Counted from the stretch's first letter, positions 1 to 11,220 are shown. The stretch is DNA of 64,000 nt from Pilaira anomala (GCA_025716855.1 JAIXMQ010000020.1:124001-188000); one strand, 5' to 3'. Numbers and translations: made by a program. The notes: generated by a model from the sequence alone, not told the origin.

Positions 1-1511
1 ACCCATCGGTAAGTGTTATATGTTTTCAAAAAAAAAAAAAAAAAAAAAAAAAAGGAAAGGGAAGATAGTTACGGCAATTATACGGACTCAATTTTCTGAT
101 CCGGCCTTATTCTTTGGCATTCTTGGGATAAAACCTAGGACATAAACTATCGACAGTGGAAGATGGTTGTGTCAATGAAAAAAGCTCGATCTCCTTGTGA
201 GTCTCCCTTTTTAACGGGATTCTAATACACATTTACTTGGCACAACTTCCTTTTCTCTCTCTCTTTTTTTTTTTTTATACATATATATTACTCTCTCTCA
301 TTCTTTTCTCATTATGGTTGATTGAACATGTGTTATTAGGTGTAGGTGTAGATGTAGTCATTGTCGATATTATTACTGGTGTTGGTACAAAATTCATTCA
401 TGAAGAGTAAGACTTGGTTCTGTGTATCTCCTTTGGTGACAAGTAGTTCATTCGCGGTAAGACCTGGTTCTATGTGTCGCTTTTGGTGGATTCAAACTTG
501 TTATGTGATCTCATTCTTTGGGGTATCAAATATCCACAGTGTGTCAATGATAAGGACTCAATCATCTTATGTGATCTCCTTATTATTAACCATACCCCCT
601 TTTTTTATTTTCATTTTTTATTTTCATTTTTTATTTTCATTTTTTTTTTTTATTTGTATTTATATTTATATTAATCTCCCTTTCTTTCTTTACTATGCTC
701 GATTCAAGAGATGAACTTGAACACTGAGCTCTTAGTAAGGAAGTTTGGTGAACCAAAGGTGTGTTGATGAAGAAGTTAATGCTGGTACTGGTGATAATGA
801 TGGTACTGGTGATAATGCTGGCACTGATGATAATGCTGGCACTGATGATAATGCTGGCACTGATGATAATGCTGGCACTGATGATAATGCTGGCACTGAT
901 GATAATGCTGGCACTGATGATAATGCTGATGTTACTATTGTTGTTTTTAATATATTTTAAAAGAAAGGAGGGCAAACCCTTGTTTTTTTTTCTCAATTTC
1001 TTTCTCTACTAAAGGTAGGTGTTTCCTCTCTTAGAACTATTGTATTATGGGAAAAAGTTATGACATTTGAGGTTGCATTTGAAAGACGAGAAACCTAAAC
1101 AAAAACCAATATTGGTGTTGGCGTTAGAGTAAGTGTGGTAAAGTTGTTTTTGTTTCTAAACTGATTTGAGTTGCTATTACAAGTTGACTGTCTTCTTCCC
1201 ACGCGTCGTCCGTTCAGTTTTATTTACGTGTAATGACACCTTTACCAAACAGATATTGAAGGGATGATAGTGGGTATTATTATAAACTTTAGTAATATGA
1301 TGATTCGCTCTTTTGTTAGGCATTGTCAGTTCATGTTAGTAATGCCATTTGCCTGTAAAAAGTAATGGCTAACTTTTAATGATTCTGTTTTCTGACAAGC
1401 GTATTCTGCGTTTGTAGTAGGTCTTGAGTCGTTCATGAGTGGTTCATGCAGTTTAATCTGCGTGCAACAATAACACGATATATGTATAGCACACGCTCAC
1501 CTTCCACCTAC
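1..1511 (+). repeat. Left arm of inverted repeat
   Basis: Pairs with 3337-4847 over its full length. The inner boundary is sharp: both arms share the sequence up to CCACCTAC, after which left and right diverge. Contains a 26-base A run near the outer end, a copy of the dispersed 60-bp motif at about 105-166 (reverse orientation), and eight 18-bp tandem units at 781-924. Open frames in the arm are short, mirrored exactly in the other arm, and read through repeats, so I call no gene here. Confidence 0.9.
781..924 (+). repeat. 18-bp tandem array in left arm (mirrored at 3924-4067)
   Basis: Eight consecutive 18-bp units. The last six match GCTGGCACTGATGATAAT; the first two are variants with GGTACTGG. 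The array is mirrored exactly in the right arm at 3924-4067. In one plus frame it reads as a six-residue repeat (AGTDDN), but the frame has no convincing gene context. Confidence 0.9.
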
Positions 1512-1654
1512 CCAGTATATAAACTGGCAATAGCCTATAACAACTCCTAATGTCAAAACTTTTCAAGAGAAATTAAGCCAGTATTTATTTTTTAAAACAC
1601 TTACACAATTTCTGTCCATGAAAAAAGGTTTAATAAAAAAAAGTTATAGAGTGT

Positions 1655-2298
1655 TTGTTCCCTTTAATAACACTTATTGAAGAACCCAACCTGAACGTGT
1701 TCGATGAAATTAAAGATCAAAATACGAGAAGTGAAGGGATAGCAGCTACTCATAATCAAATTTTTATAAATGAAGTGAAATCCCTCCTGCCTCAGGACTT
1801 GACCAAACAAGAACCCTTAACTAAAGCAAGAGTTTCCGAATCACCAGACCTAATAATACCGCTGTGACTACCGTAAAATACTTGAAGAATACGAGGAATA
1901 TCAAGTAAGGTGTACTGAAACTGCCGCACAAGAAATTGTGGAGGCCTCTGAAAAAATATCAAGTATTTCTTTAATTCTCTTACAAGATACAAAATCTGTT
2001 CTCACTGCTGCACAAGCATCTATCAAAGTATCAGAAGCTGTAGTTTTATCTGCTGAATCAGTTATTAATGTAGAGAAAAATACAGCTCCTCATTTTCCTT
2101 CAAATTCAAAAAGAACTTATGTTTTTCTTCTAACAGGATCAGCTGCACAAGCTTATAACACCAATTTCACAACTGTTACTACTTATCAACCCCTGTTCTA
2201 TTATACTTTCTAATGCTATTCAAGAGATTTTAGACTTGGTTAATGGTTCTCATGCTTCCAGATCAACTACAAAACTAATACAAATAAAGCCAATATAA
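1655..2298 (+). pseudogene. Broken coding sequence in the palindrome spacer, unknown family
   Basis: Three reading-frame pieces lie end to end. The first runs 1655-1867. The second, in the next frame, runs about 1857-2213 and includes an acidic, helix-prone stretch rich in Glu, Ala and Ser (for example ILEEYEEY and AAQEIVEASEK). The third starts around 2195 and reads NAIQEILDLVNG before a stop at 2296-2298. The smooth handover between frames suggests one ancestral protein of roughly 200 residues or more, broken by at least two frame changes. An unrecognised intron near 2100-2200 is the alternative. I do not recognise the family and see no transposase motif. Confidence 0.35.
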
Positions 2299-2600
2299 AG
2301 AGTCTCCTTTTCTGCAGTAGAACCTACTATCCACTTTTAAATATCTTTTGAATTGACCAAGATAACTTGCTTTGACTTTTTTTTTTTGAATTTCAGCACA
2401 GTGGATTGAAATAAAATCTTGATCATGATGTTGAAGACATCCAAATACGCAGTAATAGTTCCAGCCAAGCCATTTTAGTATCATTGGAAAGAGCTTTTTT
2501 TTCTTCAGCGGGACCTACTATTTTCTTTAAAATAGCTTTTTAATTGATCAAGATAACATGCTTTGACTTTTTCACATATCTTTTTTTTTGAATTTCCGCA
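2298..2600. repeat. Diverged tandem duplication (about 190 bp) inside the spacer
   Basis: The segment near 2298-2395 and the one near 2487-2595 share the order CCTACTAT, then TTTAAAATA-like sequence, then TTGA(C/T)CAAGATAAC(T/A)TGCTTTGAC, a T run and GAATTTC(A/C)GCA. The two copies are offset by about 190 bp and are clearly diverged, unlike the near-identical arms. Confidence 0.6.
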
Positions 2601-3336
2601 AAGTCATCTTTTAGTATGTACTTCTATTTTTCAATCAGTACGCCATAGTCATGTTTTCCCGTTCTAAAGAAAATAGGTGAAGAACCGAAGACACCATTCA
2701 ATTTCAGGACCCTGTCATGTTCACGATAACAAATGGTAAAGCTAGAAGAAGAAAACAAAAAAAAATTGCATGAATGTATTATTAACTGCTTCTATACAAA
2801 AGAGAACCCTGTATACAAATTTGTGGATTCAAAAACAGACCAAGACTTCACAAAATTACAAAATCATTAAAACTTGGATTGGGTTTCCAAGGTTATGTCT
2901 CTAGCAACTTGCCAAACCACAAAAAAGCAAGTTGCTATTAAAAAAATAACCTTGGTTTCCCTTCAAGAGATCAGTTTTTCTACGACTATCGCAACACATG
3001 TAAAATTGATTTGTTTGTTTATTATTTTTGTTACATAATAAAAACCAGATGAAAACGACAAAATATTTAGATAAATCATGTTTTCTTTTTGTAAAGCCAA
3101 TTGTTTCCATATACTACTACAGTAAATGAAGAGTACAGTCAGATACATACATAAAAGAAAAAAAAAACATACATATATGTAAAAATCAGAATAGAGGATA
3201 AAAGTTAAAGGAGATGGATAACTATCCATAACAACTAAATTACTTGATGTTGTTATATTCTCCTAGAGAAAACTACCGAGATAAGAACAACAATCCATCC
3301 GATTCCTCTTCAATATCTACATAGATTATTTATTGA

Positions 3337-4847
3337 GTAGGTGGAAGGTGAGCGTGTGCTATACATATATCGTGTTATTGTTGCACGCAGATTAAACTGC
3401 ATGAACCACTCATGAACGACTCAAGACCTACTACAAACGCAGAATACGCTTGTCAGAAAACAGAATCATTAAAAGTTAGCCATTACTTTTTACAGGCAAA
3501 TGGCATTACTAACATGAACTGACAATGCCTAACAAAAGAGCGAATCATCATATTACTAAAGTTTATAATAATACCCACTATCATCCCTTCAATATCTGTT
3601 TGGTAAAGGTGTCATTACACGTAAATAAAACTGAACGGACGACGCGTGGGAAGAAGACAGTCAACTTGTAATAGCAACTCAAATCAGTTTAGAAACAAAA
3701 ACAACTTTACCACACTTACTCTAACGCCAACACCAATATTGGTTTTTGTTTAGGTTTCTCGTCTTTCAAATGCAACCTCAAATGTCATAACTTTTTCCCA
3801 TAATACAATAGTTCTAAGAGAGGAAACACCTACCTTTAGTAGAGAAAGAAATTGAGAAAAAAAAACAAGGGTTTGCCCTCCTTTCTTTTAAAATATATTA
3901 AAAACAACAATAGTAACATCAGCATTATCATCAGTGCCAGCATTATCATCAGTGCCAGCATTATCATCAGTGCCAGCATTATCATCAGTGCCAGCATTAT
4001 CATCAGTGCCAGCATTATCATCAGTGCCAGCATTATCACCAGTACCATCATTATCACCAGTACCAGCATTAACTTCTTCATCAACACACCTTTGGTTCAC
4101 CAAACTTCCTTACTAAGAGCTCAGTGTTCAAGTTCATCTCTTGAATCGAGCATAGTAAAGAAAGAAAGGGAGATTAATATAAATATAAATACAAATAAAA
4201 AAAAAAAATGAAAATAAAAAATGAAAATAAAAAATGAAAATAAAAAAAGGGGGTATGGTTAATAATAAGGAGATCACATAAGATGATTGAGTCCTTATCA
4301 TTGACACACTGTGGATATTTGATACCCCAAAGAATGAGATCACATAACAAGTTTGAATCCACCAAAAGCGACACATAGAACCAGGTCTTACCGCGAATGA
4401 ACTACTTGTCACCAAAGGAGATACACAGAACCAAGTCTTACTCTTCATGAATGAATTTTGTACCAACACCAGTAATAATATCGACAATGACTACATCTAC
4501 ACCTACACCTAATAACACATGTTCAATCAACCATAATGAGAAAAGAATGAGAGAGAGTAATATATATGTATAAAAAAAAAAAAGAGAGAGAGAAAAGGAA
4601 GTTGTGCCAAGTAAATGTGTATTAGAATCCCGTTAAAAAGGGAGACTCACAAGGAGATCGAGCTTTTTTCATTGACACAACCATCTTCCACTGTCGATAG
4701 TTTATGTCCTAGGTTTTATCCCAAGAATGCCAAAGAATAAGGCCGGATCAGAAAATTGAGTCCGTATAATTGCCGTAACTATCTTCCCTTTCCTTTTTTT
4801 TTTTTTTTTTTTTTTTTTTTGAAAACATATAACACTTACCGATGGGT
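3337..4847 (-). repeat. Right arm of inverted repeat
   Basis: Reverse-complement partner of 1-1511, near-identical apart from homopolymer length differences. The outer end is CCGATGGGT at 4839-4847. Beyond it the sequence continues with another diverged copy of the 60-bp motif at about 4938-4994, so related repeats extend outside the paired region. Confidence 0.9.
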
Positions 4848-5280
4848 ACACCCAAAATTGATTACTTTTTAAAATTACAAATGGTCCACTACCGTAAAAC
4901 GGAAACTGTATAGCCCACCACCAGTTGCCATAACAAGTGTCCACTGTCAATAGTTGACACCTCAGGTTTTATCCCAAGACTGCCATAGAATAAAACTGAA
5001 TGGGAAGATTGAACCAAAGATGGGAAAATGAACAATAACAGAAAATGATACCCGCAAAAAAAGATAATTGAGATTACATCCTAAAAAAAATGATAGGTCA
5101 AAAAGGTGATAAGAAATATGTCCATATATATATATCCTTTGCCATCATCATATATACACAACAACACAAATACCCCCCCCTTTTTTTTTTTTACCTTTGA
5201 CTTTCAATAAACCAAGACCAGTCATGAGTGAATTGTTTGACATCAAAAAGGATTCACAGAATCAAGTTTAACGAATGGAT

Positions 5281-5600
5281 TCCATAGCAGTACCAGCATT
5301 AACATTAGTACCGGCATCAGCACCAGCATTATACCAATATCAACACCAGCATTAGCACCAATATTACCAACACCAGCATTAGCACCAATATTACCAACAC
5401 CAACATTAGCACCAGCATCGACATTAACACCGATATCACCGAAACAAGCATTAGCGCCAATATCATCGGCACCAGCATTAGCACCAATATTCCAACACAA
5501 GCATATCACCAACGCCAACACCAGCATTAGCACCAGCATCAATATTAACACCAATATTACCGAAACAAGCATTAGCACCAATATCACCAACACACGTCTG
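5281..5600. repeat. Imperfect tandem array with 27-bp-type units
   Basis: Repeated blocks of the form ACCAGCATTAGCACCAATAT interspersed with ACCAACACC, in irregular 27-36-bp periods. The CCAGCATTA core also occurs in the 18-bp array of the right arm, so the two arrays are probably related. Minus-strand reading frames here are Val/Leu-rich translations of the repeat and are not called as genes. Confidence 0.7.
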
Positions 5601-6007
5601 TTCACATAAAGAAGTCAAGGATCAAATACATCAGCTTTCCTTACCACAATAGAACATGATACTCGACAAAAGAAACCCAGAACGAAACTGGTATAAAATA
5701 TTATAAAACTCATACAGTAATACACTTAACCCACCAAAAGTAAACTTTTGGAGTCGGGAATCATCCGGTGGTAAAGTTAATTACTGCAGCAAAAAGAAAA
5801 GTCAAGATCTGCACTATTGTAACAGTATGAAACTAGAATATTACACTTCAAGAAGTGCTGATTGAGGGATGTCAGAACATCATGAATGTTCTGCGATACG
5901 GAAATCGCGATATACGCAACACAACCACACAATAGAATACATACCTGGCCAAAGATAAGTGAGGATTGAGATCATATCATCGAGAAACCTTTCAGAAATA
6001 AATTGCT

Positions 6008-6390
6008 TGCTATTGAAAGAGATTCACAGAACCAAGTCTTACCCTTCATGATTGAATTTCTTATCAACACCAGCGACAATGCCAGCAACGACTACAACTT
6101 GATCAGAACAAGCACCAGCAAAAGTTTGCTCCAGCTAGCTTACTTAATAAGGAATCAGTCTTCAAGAACACCTGTTCGACCAACCATGGTGAGAAAAGAA
6201 TAAGAGAGTAATATATATAAAAAGAAAAAAGAAAAAGAAGGGATGAGGAAGATGTGGATTAGAATCTTGTCAAAAGAAAAAAAAAAGGCTCATGAGAAGA
6301 TCGAGCTTTTTCATTGACATTACTATCTTCCACTGTCGATAGTTTATGTCCCAGGTTTAACCCCAAGACTGCCAAAGAATAAGACTAGAT
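6008..6390 (+). repeat. Third, diverged copy of the palindrome arm segment
   Basis: Aligns by eye with right-arm bases about 4420-4745, in the same orientation. The shared order is an ACAGAACCAAGTCTTAC block, a TTCATGA(A)TGAATTT block, CAACACCAG, CAACCATGGTGAGAAAAGAAT-like sequence, AGAGAGTAATATATAT, GATTAGAATC, GATCGAGCTTTTTCATTGAC and the 60-bp motif. Substitutions and indels are frequent, so this copy is older than the two arms. Confidence 0.7.
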
Positions 6391-6590
6391 AAGAAGATTG
6401 AGTCCTTACAATTGGCGTAACTATCTTCCACTGTCGATAGTTGATGCCTTAGGTTTTATCCCAAGACTGCCTAAGAGTAAGTAGATCAAATAGAAAAAAG
6501 GGTCAAGCCTTTCTCATTGACGTAACTATCTTCCACTGTCGATAGTCAATGTACCAGGTTTTATCCCAAGACTGTCAAAGATTAAGATTG
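6323..6590. repeat. Three spaced copies of a dispersed 60-bp motif
   Basis: The motif starts CTATCTTCCACTGTCGATAG and continues through TCCCAAGACTGCCAAAGA(A/T)TAAG. Copies start near 6323, 6421 and 6526, about 100 bp apart. Further copies lie near 4682 (right arm), its mirror at about 105-166, and a degenerate one near 4938. The first 20 bases contain a CTATC/GATAG inverted pair around a 10-base loop. Confidence 0.75.
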
Positions 6591-7110
6591 AACCAAAACT
6601 ATTGCAGCAGCATGCAACTAGAGCCGATTGAGGGATGTCAGAACATTATGAATGTTCTGCGATACGGACATCGCAACAAACCCAATACAATCACACAATA
6701 GAGTACATACATGACAATTAAAAGAAAATGGGGAGGGAAACAAATAGATCAAAGATTAAGATGAACTAAAACTATTGCTGCAGCATGAAACTAGAGCATT
6801 ACACTTCAAGAAGTGCTGATTGAGGGATGTCAGAGCATTATAAATGTTCTACGATACGGACATCGCAACATACCCAATACAATCACACAATAGAGTACAT
6901 ACATGACAATTAAAAGAAAATGGGGAGGGAAACAAATAGATCAAAGATTAAGATGAACTAAAACTATTGCTGCAGCATGAAACTAGAGCATTACACTTCA
7001 AGAAGTGCTGATTGAGGGATGTCAGAGCATTATAAATGTTCTACGATACGGACATCGCAACATACCCAATACAATCACACAATAGAGTACATACATGACA
7101 ATTAAAAGAA
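6579..7110. repeat. 192-bp tandem repeat, three copies (older copy at about 5815-5945)
   Basis: Units begin AGATTAAGAT at 6579, 6753 and 6945. The last two are spaced 192 bp apart and look nearly identical. The first lacks an 18-bp block (around CATTACACTTCAAGAAGT), which explains its 174-bp spacing. A more diverged single copy sits at about 5815-5945. All share GATTGAGGGATGTCAGA and a TGTTCT(A/G)CGATACGGA core. No reading frame spans a unit. Confidence 0.85.
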
Positions 7111-8102
7111 AAAGGCGAGAGAAACAAATACGCAAAATTCCTGCTTAGTGCTTGGTGATATAAAAATTGATGACGCGGTTTAAATTTAAGTCGCATATAA
7201 AAAAATATGCATGTTTCTATTTCTTTCTACCTTTTTTTTTCTTTTTTCCTTTTCTTCTTCAAATAAAACATACACATTCTTTAAAACTACCTCTTTAATG
7301 ACATACAAGATATTGTATCAAGAAATGAACAACTTTGAGATGTGCATAATGAATAATATCAGTGGTAAGACATATAACGTTATTATGGGAAGAAATAGAT
7401 AACTATCTAATATATTCCCACGTGTTCTTAAGAATGATTCTACACTTATTTTACTTCAAGTCCTTGCGTACAAAATGGCTATTTCTTCCTTGGTTGCTAA
7501 GCTTTTGTCTTGATATTGCTTGGTTGGTCTAATACAACGGTTGTTGCCATGGGGAGAATGTCTGATTCAAGATGACTCTATTTTACATGTAAGAGATCTT
7601 CGTCTGGTTGATACTGTTTGGTGTGTGAGATGTTAGTATAGTCTATACGTATAGTTTAATTGAAAGATTCAGTACTGGCTATCGAAAACAGCTTTTGACC
7701 ACGAATAACCGATTCCATTATTTGCTGACTTGCTTCTTAACTGACTCGCAGTACAATATGGGCACCGTAGTCGGGATAGTAGTGCCATTAGTAGAGATGT
7801 TCCATCCATCTGAGGTGGCTTCGTTTCGTTGGGAGGAGATAGCTGGGAAATGGCTTTTTAATTTTACAAAGGTATTTATTTATCTTTCTTGCTCATCATG
7901 ATGTATTCGTCAAACGCCTCTTTTGTTGACTGTGATGGTTACTATTTGATATGTAATCTCTTTTTTTTTAAAAAAAAATCTGGCAACATGTTCTTGACTA
8001 CTACTCCTATATATATGTCTTGAAATAATCCTTGCTCTTAACAGAAACAAAACAAAAAAACAGAAAAACAAAACCAAAAAAAATAATCAAAAAGCCTAAA
8101 AT

Positions 8103-8136
<34 letters not shown>

Positions 8137-8505
8137 AAGAAAACAAAACAAGTAATCAAAAAATCAAAAAATCTAAACTGCTATAACTGCTCTGGCTAAT
8201 CCTGAAAGGATCTTTTACATATCTCTTCTCATTTACTCGCCCAAGATAAAGTACTTGCAAGCTTGTATACTTTTCAATTTCCAACTCGAGGCCTTCTTCA
8301 TATCAAAATTACTTCTCAATTCATATTTGGCTCTATCCTTACACAGACATAATTGGTGGTTTATCTTCTCTAACGTACCTTTCAATCCTGGTCAAGTCGT
8401 TGCTACAATCATCCGTTTTGAAAATATTTAAACATATAGACAAACTCTCTACACTACATATCCATCTTAAATTAATTAAGAATTCCCATTTCATACCTCT
8501 TCTAA

Positions 8506-8550
<45 letters not shown>

Positions 8551-8760
8551 AAACTAACTCAAAGTCTCCCATATATTAAAAAACATAAGTTCCTTACATT
8601 CATATCGTACATGCAAAAATAAAGCTGTCATCCCTTCTTTTTCCTTTTGAACCAATTTATAACCATTCATTTGTTTCTGTCAATTTTATTTCGATGAAAC
8701 AAGTGACCTTATTGTAGTGCCTATAAATATTGATTGATTTGCCCATTCACATTAAAATAT
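7111..8760. other. Intergenic stretch with no supported gene
   Basis: I see no coding sequence with family resemblance or plausible splice structure. The stretch holds an adenine-rich tract at 8041-8180 with a run of about 30 A, and a second A run of about 39 near 8509-8547. These could be poly-A tails of decayed retroelements, but no flanking retroelement protein is recognisable. Confidence 0.5.
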
Positions 8761-9811
8761 AGCTAACATAGAAGCTACAGCGATCTCCAAATTGTAGACT
8801 TTCTTGAGCAGCTTACCGAAGGTATAAGTACTATGGAAGCAGCCAACTGTTTTGGTATATCAAGAAGCTCTGTATAGGTTTAGAAGCCAATGGCTCTCAT
8901 CTGGTGGTAAGAAGAGAGGGCCAGCTGAATGTAGTATGTCATCCTTAAAATAGAAACATACAGACTTTATTATCAACTACATTGAGAAGTTTGCTACAGC
9001 AACTATTGAGCACATAAAAGACGAGCTAGTAAAAGAATTTAAGGATATAGTAATTAGTAAATCTGAACTTCAGCGCCATATGAAGACCCATTGTGCGCTA
9101 TTCTTAAAGCGATTAAAAAAAATACCAGTCAAGCGTAACGATAAAGACACTATAAGACAACGAAGAGAACGTGTTGAAACGTTTATTGCTGACAAGGATA
9201 TGGATTTTGAGCGCAGCTGTGTGTTTTTAGATGAAGCAGGCTTCAATTTACATATAGTGAGAAATAGAGGATGGTCTGAAAAAGGAAAGCCTGCTAAGAC
9301 CATGGTAACTACGAACAGAGGTACATCCATAACAATTTTAGGAGCCATATCTTCTGCTGGAGTTATAGATATATCGTTAAGAAAACCCACTAATGCTAAA
9401 AAGAGAAAGCCCGACGGAAAGGCTGTCAAAATCAGGAAAGGTACCAATACCAGCCATTACTTAGCTTACCTTTGCAACGTCATGGATGTTTTGGATAAAA
9501 ATAAGATGCAAGGTTTTTACCTAGTAATAGATAATGCCCCAATCCATGGACTAAGAGGTAAGGTTGTGAATGATTATATTGTCGGTAGGGGTTATAAGTG
9601 TGTTTACTTCCCACCATACTCCCCATTTTTGAATCCTATCGAAGAATTTTGGTCTAAGGTTGAGGCAGGTATTAAAAGATCTCCTATCGATGGCAAGGAT
9701 ACTCTCACACCAAGAATATTAGAATTATGTTCTAAAGTAACTTTGAATGATCGTAGAGGATGGATAAGACATTCTGTCTCTTTTTTTCTTCGTTGCTTAG
9801 CTGAAGAGTAG
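8761..9811 (+). pseudogene. Decayed IS630/Tc1-type DDE transposase
   Basis: The longest open part, from ATG 9080 to the stop ending 9811 (243 residues), carries a DDE_3-type catalytic core: Asp51 in VFLDEAGF, Asp151 in VIDNAPIH and Glu188 in SPFLNPIEEFW. Upstream, an N-terminal helix-turn-helix-like segment is readable from about 8767 (EAANCFGISRSS) in another frame. It joins the catalytic frame after a one-base shift near 8869-8875. The catalytic frame then has an in-frame TAG at 8951-8953 before continuing through YIEKFATATIEHIKDEL into the core. One frameshift plus one stop make this copy inactive as a full-length enzyme. I could not identify terminal inverted repeats or a TA duplication. 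Confidence 0.85.
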
Positions 9812-10880
9812 ATGCTATAGTTTTTTTTTTAAAAGTAATAAATATTCCAAAAAATTTAAATAATTGTTCAAAAAGTAATTCTGCTTTTGTTCAAATAACT
9901 CTGACATTTAGTCCCAGAAACAGTGGGAAATCCAGTATATGACAAATATGACAGCGAAAAGACAATTTTTTTTAAAAAATCGGTATATCAAGTTAAAATT
10001 TATTTAAGGTAAAATTCAATCAATAATTGCTTTATATGAAGTTGAAGTTATACATTTAACAAAACCTTCTCTTTGGCTAGAATAAGTATTAAATAGATCA
10101 AAAGAAATTTATTTGTTATAATTTAGCCAAGAAACCTTGATCTAAGCTAAAGCTTAATAGGAAGATGTAACACACATTCCTTGTGTATTCCAATCATTTC
10201 CCTTCCTCGGTTGTATAGATAAATACAATATTCTGCCCAGAGAAAAAATACATACACATACACACACAAGCCAATAATTTTGAATTTAAACTATTCAAAA
10301 AGACTAAAGGGAGTGTTAACCAGTACAAAAAAACCAGATAATTATGTGGAGAAAAAAATTTTATTTTAAAAGACGTGTGCTAGTTACCAGCATAGAAGGC
10401 GTATTTAAATTAAAATTTGAGGACTTTCCACAATAGAATAAAGAAAAAAAGAGCGAGTTAACAGGTTCTGGATTGTTTGTTATTTATACGCTCTCTTAGA
10501 GGAATAACGTAGTACAACAAAAACGCCCAATTGTGTTAAGGTTTATTGTTATATTATTCAAGCTCAGTTATTACGAACGGTAAGAAAAAAAAGAATACAA
10601 TACAAACAATGCGTGGAAAAACTAATCTTACGCAATCATTAATAATGATAATTGCGTTTTGAAGTTATTTTTTTGTCGTTCGATTTTAACGCGATTTGAT
10701 ACATTTGTACTCTGTTATACTTGCATGACGCAACTTCTAATAGTTCAAATATTGTTATTTTCTATGGCATATTAGTAAGAAGATGAAAGAAATAGACGTT
10801 GAATAAAAAAATCGTACATGTAACGCGTATTATTGACGAGATCTCACACTATACTTGACAAAAACAATATCTATTTATTC
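9812..10880. other. Intergenic, nothing supported
   Basis: AT-rich sequence with a short CA-rich tract near 10250-10268. I see no coding potential, tRNA-like fold or repeat worth calling. Confidence 0.5.
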
Positions 10881-11220
10881 TCACCAAATCTGGTGTAGGT
10901 CATTACTTTTTTTTATGCAAACATCAAATACGACTTCTATTTTAAAAAGTATATTTATTTATATATATAAATATCGTGTTACCTAAAACAAAAGGAAAAA
11001 TGACAAGAGCTGCAAAGGATATAAATATGGATAAAAATCCGAGGTGAAAAAGAGATGCTAAGCAAGAGTAACTTGAGCCACAGATGTAAAATGAGATGTA
11101 TACAATGATGTGCGTATCTGTGGGGTTAAAAAGTAAAATTACTGCAAATAAAATGTTGCTAAATACTTGTAAAAAACTGGGGTAAATCTTTTTATTGGTG
11201 TTCCGAATTTCTGGAGGCAT
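10881..11220 (-). CDS. Candidate small multi-pass membrane protein
   Basis: The frame starts at ATG 11220 and reads through 10983. It can be joined across a 46-nt GT-AG intron (10937-10982, donor GTAACA, acceptor AAAATAG) to 10881-10936, which ends in TGA, giving 97 residues. The first exon contains strongly hydrophobic stretches near residues 15-32 and 37-80 (for example FLQVFSNILFAVILLF and FHLGFLSIFISFAALVIF), consistent with two to four membrane helices. I recognise no family. A remnant of a larger receptor-like gene with lost upstream exons is possible, as is chance in AT-rich DNA. Confidence 0.3.

Larger units (their letters stand above)
1..4847. mobile_element. Large palindromic (foldback-like) element: 1.51-kb inverted arms around a 1.83-kb spacer
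   Basis: Bases 1-1511 are the reverse complement of 3337-4847, with position sums of 4848 at both ends. The few differences I found are homopolymer lengths: 26 A versus 27 T near the outer end, and 13 T versus 12 A about 270 bp in. The unpaired spacer is 1512-3336. Each arm carries an 18-bp tandem array, a layout known from foldback transposons whose long inverted ends contain tandem repeats; the family assignment is inference. The left arm begins exactly at base 1, so the true outer boundary and any target-site duplication are not visible. No intact transposase was found inside. Confidence 0.7.

Noticed and set aside
637..1012. Open frames over the 18-bp arrays in the arms, and their mirrors at 3836-4211
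   Set aside because: Repeat-driven frames on both strands, identical in the two arms, with homopolymer-rich ends and no gene features.
1..4847. Palindrome as a simple sequencing hairpin artefact
   Set aside because: A missed-adapter artefact would give a palindrome without a long unpaired middle; here 1.8 kb of unique spacer separates the arms. Assembly error is still possible.
6003..6203. 66-residue frame in the arm-like copy
   Set aside because: Lies wholly within the diverged repeat copy and has no counterpart frame in the arms.
8761..9911. Terminal inverted repeats of the transposase element
   Set aside because: Compared both flanks by eye and found no convincing match.
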